DNA of 64,000 bases from positions 3,449 to 67,448 of the forward strand of contig JBBRWC010000007.1 in NCBI GenBank assembly GCA_038246255.1, written 5' to 3'. Below the pieces are notes generated by a model. That model made no database searches. It had not been told where the DNA came from and saw only the letters and a list, made by a program, of their open reading frames with translations. This DNA comes from RI-242 sp038246255. GTDB lineage: Bacteria > Planctomycetota > UBA1135 > GCA-002686595. Below are positions 1 to 8,727 of this stretch, one piece after another. The stretch's first letter is position 1, and every line of letters starts with the position of its first letter. The position numbers and the translations under genes were made by a program.

Positions 1-2
1 CG

Positions 3-713
3 GCGCGTTACTTCGTTCAGTTTTTCGCGAACCACGGGATGCTGTCGGTCGACGAGCGCCCCGCATGGCGCGTCGTTCGCGGGGGCTCGAGCCGTTACCT
101 CGGACCGATCAGCGCGCCGTTTTGCGCCGCGGTGCGTCTCCAAACGCCGGTGCGGTCGGTGCGGCGCGACACAAACGGCGTGGAAGTGACCACGCAGGCC
201 GGCGCGACGGAGCGCTTTGATGCCGCCGTCCTCGCCGTCCACGCACCGCAGGCACTCGCGCTGCTCGCCGATGCGGATCCGCGCGAGCGCGAAGTGTTGG
301 GAGCGTTTGAATACCAACCGAACGAGGCCGTTCTGCACACCGACGCGCGGCTTTTGCCGCGGCGCAAGAAGGCCTGGGCCGCATGGAACTACCACCAACT
401 GGGGGTTGGGCCCGATGCGCGGGTCGCGGTGAGTTACCACATGAACCGTCTGCAATCGATCGACGGTCCCGAGCAGTTCCTTGTCACGCTCAACCACACG
501 GACGCCATCGATCCCGCGCGCATCCTGCGGCGCCTCGCGTACGAGCACCCGGTGTACTCCCACACTGCCGTGGCGGCGCAGCGACGGTGGAGTGCGATCA
601 ACGGCGCGCGCAACACGTGGTTCGCGGGCGCGTACTGGGGTTACGGGTTTCACGAGGACGGCGTTAAAAGTGGATTGCGCGTTGCGCAGGCGCTAGGAGC
701 GCACACGTGGTGA
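3..713 (+). CDS. COG2907-type FAD-dependent oxidoreductase, C-terminal part (cut by window edge)
   Basis: The frame is already open at the left edge, so the N-terminal FAD-binding Rossmann part lies outside; about 236 residues remain. The visible part has the family features: a FVQFFANHG stretch followed by RPAWRVVRGGSSRY, a substrate-domain segment with ARYFVQF and PNEAVLHTD, and a C-terminal FAD-contacting region WFAGAYWGYGFHEDG (near residues 210-225). Proteins of this amine-oxidase-like family (predicted NAD/FAD-binding protein) are usually found with DUF1365 and Cfa-type methyltransferases and are implicated in fatty acyl chain oxidation or modification. It overlaps the next gene by 7 bases, with a GGAG motif at 696-699 serving that gene. 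The exact reaction is not established. Confidence in the family is high; function is inferred from context. Confidence 0.88.
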   Translation, partial: ARYFVQFFANHGMLSVDERPAWRVVRGGSSRYLGPISAPFCAAVRLQTPVRSVRRDTNGVEVTTQAGATERFDAAVLAVHAPQALALLADADPREREVLGAFEYQPNEAVLHTDARLLPRRKKAWAAWNYHQLGVGPDARVAVSYHMNRLQSIDGPEQFLVTLNHTDAIDPARILRRLAYEHPVYSHTAVAAQRRWSAINGARNTWFAGAYWGYGFHEDGVKSGLRVAQALGAHTW

Positions 714-1540
714 CCGCGAGCGGCGAGCGCGCGAGCGCGATCTACACCGGCACGGTGCGCCACCGCCGGATCGGTGCGCGCCCGCGCGCGTTTTCGTACC
801 GCACCACGTGGCTCTACCTCGACCTCGACGAGCTTCCGACGGTGTTCCAGGGCCGCTGGCTTTGGTCATTTGAGCGTCCCAACGTCAACTGCGTCCTGCG
901 CCGCGACCTGCTGGGTGGCGACCGGGCCCCCGCGGGCCTGTCCGCCGCCGACGCGGCGCGCGACCTCGACACCCATGTACGTGGACGCGTGCGTGCGGCC
1001 CTGGGTTTCGAGCCCAAGGGACCTATCCGTGTTTTAGTGGCGCCGCGCTCGTTCGGATTGGCCTTCAATCCCGTCGCGTTTTACTGGTGCTTCGACCGCC
1101 TCGGTGTCGCCGTCGACGCGGTGGTTGCCGAGATCACCAACACACCCTGGGGCGAACGCCACGCCTACGTGTTGGACGGTCGCGCAGCGGGTGCGCACCA
1201 AAAGGTGCAGCGCTTCCACTTCGAGAAGGCATTCCACGTCTCGCCTTTCCAACCGATGGAGCACCATTACGACTGGAGCTTTGCGCGTCCGGCCGACACG
1301 CTCGCGATCCACATGGAAAACGTCGATCCCGCGAACGGCGCGGTCTGTTTCGACGCCACGTTGAGCCTCACGCGCCGGCCGCTGGATGGGCGCAGCCTTG
1401 CGGCGATGCTGGCACGCCACCCGGCCCAAGGCCTGTTGACCCTGGCCGCGATCTACGGCCAGGCCGCGCGCCTGTGGCTCGGCAGAACACCATTCTTCAG
1501 CCACCCGTCGGGCGCGCCCCGTTCACCGACCGAGCGATGA
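707..1540 (+). CDS. DUF1365 family protein
   Basis: A 277-residue protein starting with GTG at 707, preceded by GGAG at 696-699. It shows the DUF1365 (COG3496) hallmarks: an N-terminal YTGTVRHRRIGARPRAFSY block, a GLAFNPVAFYWCFD motif near residue 118, EITNTPWGERHAYVL, and KAFHVSPFQPMEHHYDW. There is no signal peptide or clear membrane segment. The biochemical role of DUF1365 is unknown. It is nearly always encoded between a COG2907 flavoenzyme and a cyclopropane-fatty-acid-synthase-like enzyme, as here, so a role in acyl-chain modification is inferred. Its stop overlaps the start of the next gene (ATGA), indicating translational coupling within one operon. Confidence 0.9.
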   Translation: MVTASGERASAIYTGTVRHRRIGARPRAFSYRTTWLYLDLDELPTVFQGRWLWSFERPNVNCVLRRDLLGGDRAPAGLSAADAARDLDTHVRGRVRAALGFEPKGPIRVLVAPRSFGLAFNPVAFYWCFDRLGVAVDAVVAEITNTPWGERHAYVLDGRAAGAHQKVQRFHFEKAFHVSPFQPMEHHYDWSFARPADTLAIHMENVDPANGAVCFDATLSLTRRPLDGRSLAAMLARHPAQGLLTLAAIYGQAARLWLGRTPFFSHPSGAPRSPTER

Positions 1541-2859
1541 ATACTCTGAACGCAAGCCCCCTCACTGCTGAGCTTGGCCGCGTTGCAGCGCGTTTGCCGG
1601 GGTTCTCCGACCGTGTGCTCGCGGACGCCGTTTGCCGGCGGCTTGGTGCGATCGAGCACGGTGTGCTCGAGTTCATCGACACGACGTCGGCCGGGGGGGC
1701 GGGCGGGCGGACACTGCGCTTTGGCCATCAAGCCCGCCATCCCGCGACAGGTGCGGAGCTGGTCGGCCGGGTGCGTATCCTCGATCCCGAGTTTTGGTGG
1801 GCGCTCGCGCTGCGCGGTTCGGTCGGCGCCGGCGAGGCGTGGGCGCGCGGCCACTGGACCAGCGACGATCCTGTGACCGTAGTGCGTTTGTTCGGTCTCA
1901 ACCGCGGGCTTTCGACGGGTATCGAGGGCGGTCTCGCGCGCCTTTCCCGGCCGTTCTTGAACCTCTTCCACCGCCTGCGCCCGAACACACCGCGCGGTGC
2001 GCGGCGCAACATCGCGGCGCATTACGACCTTGGAAACGCCTTCTTCGACCTGATCCTCGACCCGACGCTGTCCTACTCCTGCGCTCTGTTCGACCACCCT
2101 GGGCAGAGCCTTGAGGACGCGTCCTTGAACAAGCTAGAGCGCACGTGCCGCAAGCTCGAACTTGGTCCCGGCGACCACCTGCTCGAGATCGGCACCGGCT
2201 GGGGCGGACTCGCCCTCCACGCGGCAGCGCGGTTTGGGTGCCGCGTGACCACGACGACGATCAGCCGTGCGCAACACGAGGTCGCCGTTGCGCGTGTGCG
2301 CGCGGCGGGTCTCGCGGGCCGCGTGACGGTCCTGTGCGAGGACTACCGCAACCTGCGCGGCACGTTCGACAAGCTGGTTTCGATCGAGATGATCGAAGCG
2401 ATTGGTTGGCGCCAGTACCGCGAGTACTTCGCGGCCCTCGGGGGGCTGCTCGAGCCGAACGGGCGTGCACTCGTTCAGGCGATCACGATCCAGGACCAGT
2501 ATTTCGAGGCCGCGAAGCGCAGCGTCGATTTTGTGCAGCGCTACGTGTTCCCGGGCTGCACGATCCCGTCGACGACGGCACTGCTCCAGGCGATGACGGC
2601 GTCCAGCGACCTGCGGCTCACGCAGATGGAGGACCTAACACCCCATTACGCGACCACCCTCGCGCACTGGCGTCGGGGGCTGCATCTAAATGGCGCGGCG
2701 ATCGCGGCGCTCGGTTACACCCCGGAGTTCCTGCGCCTCTTCGAGTGGTACCTGATCTACTGCGAAGGCGGTTTTGAGGAGCGCGCGATCCAGGACGTCC
2801 AATACCTTTTTGCGAAGCCCCTGGACCGCTCCGCACCCTTCCTGCCGCCCCTTTCCTGA
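1537..2859 (+). CDS. cfa: cyclopropane-fatty-acyl-phospholipid synthase family methyltransferase
   Basis: A 440-residue SAM-dependent methyltransferase. I place the start at the ATG at 1537, which overlaps the DUF1365 stop; a much longer upstream frame exists but only as a shadow over DUF1365. The N-terminal ~140 residues form the Cfa lipid-binding domain. The catalytic part begins with HYDLGNAFFDLILDPTLSYS (near 165), followed by the SAM motif LLEIGTGWGGLALHAA (near 217) and the VSIEMIEAIG segment, typical of enzymes that add a methylene or methyl group to unsaturated phospholipid acyl chains. With COG2907 and DUF1365 upstream it may make cyclopropane, methylated or furan-type fatty acids; the sequence does not decide which. 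The last base of the stop (2857-2859) is the first base of the next start. Confidence 0.92.
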   Translation: MNTLNASPLTAELGRVAARLPGFSDRVLADAVCRRLGAIEHGVLEFIDTTSAGGAGGRTLRFGHQARHPATGAELVGRVRILDPEFWWALALRGSVGAGEAWARGHWTSDDPVTVVRLFGLNRGLSTGIEGGLARLSRPFLNLFHRLRPNTPRGARRNIAAHYDLGNAFFDLILDPTLSYSCALFDHPGQSLEDASLNKLERTCRKLELGPGDHLLEIGTGWGGLALHAAARFGCRVTTTTISRAQHEVAVARVRAAGLAGRVTVLCEDYRNLRGTFDKLVSIEMIEAIGWRQYREYFAALGGLLEPNGRALVQAITIQDQYFEAAKRSVDFVQRYVFPGCTIPSTTALLQAMTASSDLRLTQMEDLTPHYATTLAHWRRGLHLNGAAIAALGYTPEFLRLFEWYLIYCEGGFEERAIQDVQYLFAKPLDRSAPFLPPLS

Positions 2860-3395
2860 TGGCCAACGTCGCGAACTTCGTCGGTTTCCAACTCGCTTGG
2901 TTCGCCAGCGTCCTCGGCGCGGCGCAAGGCCACGGTTGGATCGGACCGTTGGCGGTGGCGCTGTTCGCGCTGGCACACGTCAACTTCCAGCGCCGAATTT
3001 GCGGCCCCTGGCGCCAGGACCTCGTGCTCGCGGTGTGGTTGATGGGAGTCGGTTTGGTGCTCGACACCATTTGGACGGCGCTGGGGTTCTTGAACTTCGA
3101 CGGAGGACCGCGGTTGGGCCTCGTTCCCCTGTGGATGGTAGGGCTGTGGGCGAATCTGGCGCTCACCCTGCGCCATTCGATGCGCTGGCTCAGCGGCCGT
3201 TTGGCTTTGGCGCTGGTGTTGGGCGCGGTCAGCGGTCCGCTGTCGTACTGGGCGGGAGCACGGCTCGGCGCTCTCGAACTGCACGCCGACCTGTGGCCCA
3301 GCCTCGCGGTGCTCGCGGCGTCGTGGGCGTTCGCGTTTCCGCTTGCGGTTTACCTGGAGCAGCGCAGCGCGCCGCGCCCGGGCCCCCGGGAGTGA
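2859..3395 (+). CDS. DUF2878 family membrane protein
   Basis: A 178-residue hydrophobic protein with about five membrane segments, matching DUF2878: an N-terminal NFVGFQLAWFASVLGA segment, a GVGLVLDTIWTALGFLNF segment and a C-terminal AVLAASWAFAFPLAVYLEQR helix. It starts one base into the preceding stop codon, so it is the last member of the four-gene lipid operon. DUF2878 genes commonly travel with COG2907, DUF1365 and Cfa, but no biochemical role is established. Its final codons (GPRE then stop) lie inside an 18-bp tandem array, so the extreme C-terminus may vary between strains. No separate promoter is visible. Confidence 0.85.
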   Translation: MANVANFVGFQLAWFASVLGAAQGHGWIGPLAVALFALAHVNFQRRICGPWRQDLVLAVWLMGVGLVLDTIWTALGFLNFDGGPRLGLVPLWMVGLWANLALTLRHSMRWLSGRLALALVLGAVSGPLSYWAGARLGALELHADLWPSLAVLAASWAFAFPLAVYLEQRSAPRPGPRE

Positions 3396-3472
3396 CAGGG
3401 CCCCCGGGAGCGCCCGTTCCCCCGGGAGCGCCCGTTCCCCCGGGAGCGACAGGGCCCCCGGGAGTGGCTCCG
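3383..3472. repeat. 18-bp tandem array, five copies
   Basis: The decamer CCCCCGGGAG recurs at 3383, 3401, 3419, 3437 and 3455, exactly 18 bases apart. The variable eight bases alternate between TGACAGGG-like and CGCCCGTT-like forms, and the last copy is degenerate. The core contains the palindrome CCCGGG. The array begins within the last codons of the DUF2878 gene and fills most of the gap to the convergent peptide transporter gene ending at 3505. Copy-number change would be in frame but would move the stop codon only slightly. It could also act as a strongly folding transcript end; no T-run follows, so I do not call a terminator. Confidence 0.85.
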
Positions 3473-3504
3473 CGGGAGGCTCGGGCCGCGCGGGGCCAAC
3501 GCGA

Positions 3505-4899
3505 TCATTCGCCTTCGTCTTGCACGAACGTGTCGCCCTTGTACTTGGCGGCAAACACGAAGTAGGCGAGCGTCACGACCACCATCGCCACCGTGAAGAA
3601 CCAGAAGTAGTCGGCGCCCTCGAGGGTGATCCAACCCAGCGACATGACCTTGTTCACGCCGGAAGCAAACAGGTTGCCGAAGCTGACACCGAGGAAGTAG
3701 ATGCCCATGATGAAGGACTTCATCTTCCGCGGTGCCTGGGAGTAGGCGAACTCGAGGGTCGTGATCGACACGAGGACCTCGGCGGACGTCAACACGAGGT
3801 ACCCGAGGATCTGCCAGAGGATGGAGGGTGTCTCCCCGCCGTCGATTCGCATCTGCAGCCAGGCCGTCATCGCCGATGCCAGGATGGTGACGCAAAAACC
3901 GATGCCGATCTTCCGCAAGGGGGTCAGGCCGACCACGCGGTTCAGCCGCGGGTAGATGACCAGGGCGAAGAGCGGCAAGAGGAACAGGATGAAGACCGGA
4001 TTGGCGGCTTGGATTTGGGCCGGCAGGAGCTCGTAACCTAAGACGTTGAGGTCCATAGCGTTTGCCTGGAGCACCCACGCGGACCCCGTTTGGTCGAAGA
4101 TCGACCAAAACATTGGCACGAAGAGCAGGAACAGCGGCGCGAGGTAGCGCAGCGAGCGCAATCCCTCGGGGCTCAGGGTTTCCGAGCGGAACTTCGCCCA
4201 ACCGGACGGTGGCACGTGGGCGAACTTGTGGCGTCCAACCCAGAACGTGATAGTCGCTATCACCATCAGGACCCCCGGGAGTCCGAACGCAACCCAGGGT
4301 CCGTACTCGTCTAGCAGCTTAGGGATGAGGAACGACGATGCTGCGGCGCCGACGTTGATCGAGAAGTACCACCACTCGAACGCCTTCGCGAGCAGGTGCT
4401 TGTTGCGCGAGCCGAACTGGTCACCGAGGTTGGCTGAAGCGCAGGGTTTGATGCCGCCTGCGCCGATCGCGATGAACAAAAGCCCCGCATACATCCACGT
4501 TTTCGGCTCGAAGAGCTGCGCGCCGATGCCGGAGTCACCCATCGCCAGCAATCCGTGGCCGACGCAGTAACCGAGCGACAAGTAGATGATCGTTTTGTAC
4601 TTGCCGAGGAAAACGTCCGAGAGGATCGATCCAAGGAGCGGGAAGAAGTACGCCGCCGCGTTGAAGAGGTGGTAAAGGGACTTCGCGTCCTCGTCGGACA
4701 TGTAAGCGGGCTGGCCGTTCGAGTTGAGCAGATGCTCCGTCATGTAGACGACGAGGATCGCCTTCATGCCGTAGAAGCTGAACCGCTCGGCGAGTTCGTT
4801 GCCGAGCAGGTACGGCAGGCCGCGCGGCATGCGCTCCGTCACTTCCGGTGTGGTGCGGTACGGGGGAGCGGGAGCGTCGCGCATGGGGGGTGGGGTCAC
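3505..4899 (-). CDS. POT/PTR2 family proton-dependent oligopeptide transporter
   Basis: A 464-residue protein with roughly 12-14 membrane helices. The POT signature is clear: GNELAERFSFYGMKA near residue 33 corresponds to the ExxERFxYYG proton-coupling motif of helix 1. FIAIGAGGIKPCASANLGDQF near residue 138 is the second family signature. The family imports di- and tripeptides with protons. The GTG at 4899 overlaps the stop of the upstream cardiolipin synthase gene (GTGA); an ATG at 4884 (residue 6) is an alternative start. It is shorter than many bacterial POTs (about 490-500) but keeps the full core. It converges with the DUF2878 gene across the 18-bp array. Confidence 0.93.
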   Translation of the reverse strand: MTPPPMRDAPAPPYRTTPEVTERMPRGLPYLLGNELAERFSFYGMKAILVVYMTEHLLNSNGQPAYMSDEDAKSLYHLFNAAAYFFPLLGSILSDVFLGKYKTIIYLSLGYCVGHGLLAMGDSGIGAQLFEPKTWMYAGLLFIAIGAGGIKPCASANLGDQFGSRNKHLLAKAFEWWYFSINVGAAASSFLIPKLLDEYGPWVAFGLPGVLMVIATITFWVGRHKFAHVPPSGWAKFRSETLSPEGLRSLRYLAPLFLLFVPMFWSIFDQTGSAWVLQANAMDLNVLGYELLPAQIQAANPVFILFLLPLFALVIYPRLNRVVGLTPLRKIGIGFCVTILASAMTAWLQMRIDGGETPSILWQILGYLVLTSAEVLVSITTLEFAYSQAPRKMKSFIMGIYFLGVSFGNLFASGVNKVMSLGWITLEGADYFWFFTVAMVVVTLAYFVFAAKYKGDTFVQDEGE

Positions 4900-6350
4900 A
4901 GGTAGGGCTCGAGCAGTCGGGCCAGATTGTTGCGGATCCGGATCAGGAGCGGCAGTGCGTGGACTTCGGCGGCGCTGATCTCGCGGGATCGGGCCCAGTC
5001 GCGCTCAAAATCGTTCGCGAGCTTTTGGGGCAGGTCCCGGTCGTGCACCTCCAGGTTGAACTCGAAGTTGAGGCGCAGGCTGCGGGGATCCAGGTTGGCG
5101 GAACCGATGGACGCGAAGATGCGGTCGACCGCGAGGTACTTGGTGTGGGGGAAGGGTTTGGGCTGCAGGGCGATCCGCACGCCGCGCTCGAGGAGCTCCC
5201 ACAGCATGGCGCGCGACGCCCAGTCCACGAAGGCAAGATTGCTGTGCTCGGGGACGAGGATGCGGACCGAGACGCCGGACAGGGCGGCGGTGGCGAGCGC
5301 GCCGGTCATCTCTCGGCTGGGGATGAAGTAGGGGGTCACGATCAACACCTCCCGGCGGCTCGCGGCGATGGCGGCGAGCAGCGACCAGGACAGCACCTCA
5401 AAGTCCTCGTTGGGGCCAGCCGGGAGCGCCCGGCACACCGCGATTCCCCGGGCGGGCCCGGGGGGCGAAGGCGCGCGCTCGACTCCACCGCCCTCCGCAA
5501 ACCCCCAATCGTCGAGGAACGCGCCTTCGAGCTCCGTAACGATCGGCCCCTCCACCGCAAAATGCATGTCGCGCACCGGGTGGCGGTTGTGGGGTGCCTG
5601 TGTGTAGTGCCCGTCGCGCAGGTTCATGCCGCCCGTGAAACCGACGTGGCCGTCCACAACCATAATCTTGCGGTGGTTGCGCAGGTTGATATGCAGGCCG
5701 CGCAGGGTGAGCGAGGGTCGTAGAAAGCGCGCCACCTGGACCCCCCGCTCGGCGAGGACCCTGCCGGCCCGCGGCCAGCCGTAGAGCTCGCCGACGCCAT
5801 CGATGAGGAAACGCACATCGACACCGCGCTCGACGGCGGCACCGAGGGCGGCTCCGAACTCCGCCAGGCAGCGTTTGCCGTCGAGGATGTAGGTCGTGAG
5901 GTAGACGAACTCGCGCGCGTTGGCGATGGCGGCCAGCATCGCCGGATAAGCCTCCTCGCCATCGTGCAACGGCGTGATGCGATTTCCCCCGACCAGTCGC
6001 CGGTGGGCGACGCGGTCGCCGGTGCGAGCGATCGCAAGCAGCGTCTCCAGTTGATCCGGATCCTTGGTGACCGTCGCGAGTATCTCCGGCGACGTCCGCT
6101 CCACGAGCACGTGCCCGGCTTTGGGCCACTTGGACCGCAGCTCCTGCGCGCGTGTGTAGATGCGGTTTTGCCCGAACAGCCAGTACAGCGCCGCGCCGAC
6201 CAGCGGGAAAAACACGCACATGGCGATCCACCCCGCGGCGGAACGCGAGTGGCGTTTGCTCAAGAGCGCGTGCAATGCCGTAGCGACGGAAATGAGCACG
6301 ACCCCGAGCGATGCGAGGAGGTGGGGCAGAAACTCGAGGCTTTGAGGCAT
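4896..6350 (-). CDS. cls: cardiolipin synthase (phospholipase D superfamily)
   Basis: 484 residues from the ATG at 6350. The open frame runs further upstream but only as a shadow over the aminotransferase gene. Two N-terminal membrane segments (residues ~8-25 and ~38-58, the PLDc_N region with SAAGWIAMCVFFPLVGAALY) are followed by two HKD catalytic motifs. The first is NHRKIMVVDGHVGFTGGMN and the second HTKYLAVDRIFASIGSANLD, each with the H-x-K-x4-D triad. The enzyme condenses phosphatidylglycerol to cardiolipin at the cytoplasmic membrane. It overlaps the peptide transporter start by 4 bases, so the two are probably cotranscribed. Length fits Cls proteins (about 480). Confidence 0.93.
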   Translation of the reverse strand: MPQSLEFLPHLLASLGVVLISVATALHALLSKRHSRSAAGWIAMCVFFPLVGAALYWLFGQNRIYTRAQELRSKWPKAGHVLVERTSPEILATVTKDPDQLETLLAIARTGDRVAHRRLVGGNRITPLHDGEEAYPAMLAAIANAREFVYLTTYILDGKRCLAEFGAALGAAVERGVDVRFLIDGVGELYGWPRAGRVLAERGVQVARFLRPSLTLRGLHINLRNHRKIMVVDGHVGFTGGMNLRDGHYTQAPHNRHPVRDMHFAVEGPIVTELEGAFLDDWGFAEGGGVERAPSPPGPARGIAVCRALPAGPNEDFEVLSWSLLAAIAASRREVLIVTPYFIPSREMTGALATAALSGVSVRILVPEHSNLAFVDWASRAMLWELLERGVRIALQPKPFPHTKYLAVDRIFASIGSANLDPRSLRLNFEFNLEVHDRDLPQKLANDFERDWARSREISAAEVHALPLLIRIRNNLARLLEPYL

Positions 6351-6414
6351 CGCAGGCGCGCTCAGGGCCGCCAAGTGGACGCGGCCATCGCCTGACGTGG
6401 CGGCGCCGGAGGCA

Positions 6415-7683
6415 TCAATCCCCTCGCAACATTTGGGCCAATCGATCGAGGCCCATGCGCAGTTGGTCCATCGACGGGGCGAAGGAAAACCGCATCCACT
6501 GGGCGTAGGCGTGCTCCTCCTCGTCGCGGCCCGCGTCGAAAAAGCGGCCCGGGACCGCGAGAACCCGGTACTGCAACGCGCGCCGGAAAAAGGCCATCCC
6601 ATCGTCGAACGGCGGGGGCATTTGCGCGAGCGATCCCCAGCACGCAAAACCGCCACGGGGGGGCGCGGGGACGTGGATCCCGAGCTCGCCGAGCCGGCGC
6701 AGCATCAGCTTGCGCTTCTTCGCGAAGTGCACGCGCGTCGCGTGGGTTTCCTGGGCTGCGCGCTCGGGCTCCAGCACTTCGAGCGCGGCCCGTTGGGACA
6801 GACGCGAAGCTCCGCCGTCCAACGCGTTTGAGGCCCGGCGGATCGATTCGATCAACTCCTTTGGGCCCGCCGTCCAACCGAGGCGCCAGCCGGGATAGCG
6901 GAAGTTCTTGCCGAGGCCGTCGAAGATCAGGACGGGATCGTCGTCCACGTCTTCGATCGAAGCCGCGGCGCTGACCGGCCCCGCAGCGGGGCCGCCGTCC
7001 GGGGTCCAGATGTAGTGGCTCGCGGATTCGTCCAGCAGCAAAAGCGCGTCGCGCTCGCGCGCACCGGCGACCAACGCGTCGAGTTCGTCGCCCTGGATGA
7101 GGTTGCCGCAGGGATTGCTGGGATTGGCGAGCAATAGCGCTGACAGGCGGTGTTTGTCGATTTCTGCGAGCAGGCGCTCGGTGTCGAGGACAAACCCCAG
7201 TTCTTCGTGCGCGCGCACGGCGAGCGCATGCGCGCGGTCGAGCCGCAGCCCGGAGAGCTCCTCGTACGCCGTCGCATCGGGAAGCACGTAGCCGACCTCG
7301 AATGCCCCGAGCGGTGCGAGCGCGCGCGCGACTGCCAGGCGCCCGCCCTGACCCACCGCGATGTTCTCCACCGTGTACTTCGAACCGCGCCCTTTGCGGT
7401 ACAGCGTGTTTAGATGCAGGGCGATCGCTTCGCGCAACTCTTCGATGCCGTTCACCGGCCCCGCGGCGTGGTCCTCGGGCTGCAGCGCCAAGGCGTCGAG
7501 GCGCGGGGGCGCGCCTTCGATCGGACCCGACTCCGGCTGCCCCTGCGCCAAGTTCGCCCAGTCGGGGTGTCCGCTCCAAAAGCCGAGCTTCGCGGCCTCG
7601 GCGAGGACGTATGTGACGCCGGTGGCGGGCGCGGATGCGAGGGCGGCGCGGGCGCTGGTCGGGCGTTGGGGGGAGGGGGACAT
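6415..7683 (-). CDS. class I/II pyridoxal-phosphate aminotransferase
   Basis: 422 residues, fold-type I aminotransferase. Visible features: ANLAQGQPESGP near the start, GVGQGG-like VAVGQGGRLAVARAL (phosphate-binding glycine region), LLLANPSNPCGN (the conserved NPxNPxG), DESASHYIW (the Asp contacting the pyridine nitrogen) and IFDGLGKNFRYPGWRLGW, where K is the PLP-linked lysine and R/W follow as in class I. The substrate cannot be read from the sequence; it groups with aspartate/aromatic-type enzymes. It lies 64 bases upstream of the cardiolipin synthase gene on the same strand and 43 bases downstream of the exchanger gene, so a shared leftward transcript is plausible. Confidence 0.88.
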   Translation of the reverse strand: MSPSPQRPTSARAALASAPATGVTYVLAEAAKLGFWSGHPDWANLAQGQPESGPIEGAPPRLDALALQPEDHAAGPVNGIEELREAIALHLNTLYRKGRGSKYTVENIAVGQGGRLAVARALAPLGAFEVGYVLPDATAYEELSGLRLDRAHALAVRAHEELGFVLDTERLLAEIDKHRLSALLLANPSNPCGNLIQGDELDALVAGARERDALLLLDESASHYIWTPDGGPAAGPVSAAASIEDVDDDPVLIFDGLGKNFRYPGWRLGWTAGPKELIESIRRASNALDGGASRLSQRAALEVLEPERAAQETHATRVHFAKKRKLMLRRLGELGIHVPAPPRGGFACWGSLAQMPPPFDDGMAFFRRALQYRVLAVPGRFFDAGRDEEEHAYAQWMRFSFAPSMDQLRMGLDRLAQMLRGD

Positions 7684-7726
7684 GGGCGGCCAGCATAACG
7701 GCCCCGACCCGCCGCGGCGCGCGCCC

Positions 7727-8656
7727 CTAACTGCGCGCCAGCCAGAGCAGGTAGCCGCTGTAGAGCGCCAGGAACAGCAATCCCTCCTTGCGCGAGATCA
7801 CAAAGGACGATTTGGCGAGGGGCAACAGGAGCACGGCAAACAGCAGCATCGCGCCGAAGTCGACCGGTTCGACGGTGGCGCCAAGCAGGGGATTGACCAT
7901 CGCCGCCGCACCCAGGATGCCGAGCGCGTTGAAGATGTTCGAGCCCACCACATTGCCGACGGCGAGGTCGCTTTCGCCGCGCAGGGCCGCGATCAGCGAC
8001 GTTGCGAGTTCCGGCAAACTCGTGCCCACCGCCACGAGCGTGAGCCCGATGACGCGCTCGCTGATGCCGGCGGTGCGCGCCACCTCGGACGCGCCTACGA
8101 CGAACAGGTCGGCCCCATAAACCAGCAGTGCAAGCCCGCCGGCGATGAAGAGCACTTGCGCCGGCAGGCCGGTGGGTTTGCGCGGCACCGCATCCGCACC
8201 GATCGGCGCGGCGTTTTGGCTCTCGTTGCGCGCAAGCCGCAGCGCCACTCCCAGGTAGACGAGCAGCAGCGCAAAGAGGATTGCGCCCTCCCAGCGCTGC
8301 AACCCGCCCATCACGAAGAGGGGCATCAACACCGACACACCGACGAGCACCGGCAGATCGACGCGTACGAGCTGCGACTGGACCCGCATCGGCCGTACGA
8401 GCGCGGCCAATCCGAGGATCAGGCCGATGTTCGCGATGTTGGAGCCGACGACGTTGCCCACGGCAATCGCGCCCTTGCCCGCGAGCGCCGCGTTGACGCT
8501 GACGACGAGTTCGGGCGCGCTCGTGCCAAACGCAACGACCGTCAAGCCCACGACGAGCGGCGTCAATCCAAGGCGCAGGGCAAGCGCGGATGCCCCGCGC
8601 ACCAAAGCCTCCGCGCCGACGACGAGCAGCACCAATCCGACCAGGATCGCGACCAT
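7727..8656 (-). CDS. CaCA family Na+/Ca2+ exchanger (YrbG-like)
   Basis: 309 residues from the ATG at 8656; the open frame continues upstream but lacks coding character. It carries the two inverted alpha repeats that define the family: VAFGTSAPELVVSVNAAL followed by GNVVGSNIANIG in the N-terminal half, and VAVGTSLPELATSLIAAL followed by GNVVGSNIFNALGI in the C-terminal half. The two GTSxPE motifs supply the ion-binding glutamates. About ten membrane helices with a short cytoplasmic linker (around residues 135-170). Length matches YrbG-type exchangers (about 310-325). The likely role is calcium or sodium extrusion across the cytoplasmic membrane. Confidence 0.93.
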   Translation of the reverse strand: MVAILVGLVLLVVGAEALVRGASALALRLGLTPLVVGLTVVAFGTSAPELVVSVNAALAGKGAIAVGNVVGSNIANIGLILGLAALVRPMRVQSQLVRVDLPVLVGVSVLMPLFVMGGLQRWEGAILFALLLVYLGVALRLARNESQNAAPIGADAVPRKPTGLPAQVLFIAGGLALLVYGADLFVVGASEVARTAGISERVIGLTLVAVGTSLPELATSLIAALRGESDLAVGNVVGSNIFNALGILGAAAMVNPLLGATVEPVDFGAMLLFAVLLLPLAKSSFVISRKEGLLFLALYSGYLLWLARS

Positions 8657-8727
8657 CGCGACATCATCCGCTCCGCCAATCGGTTTGCTTCGCGCCGCGC
8701 GGACTTTGCGCGCAACCGCGACCCGTT

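Noticed and set aside
3383..3472. CRISPR-like regularly spaced repeats
   Set aside because: Unit is only 18 bp with 8-base variable part, no spacers of useful size and no cas genes. It is a simple minisatellite.
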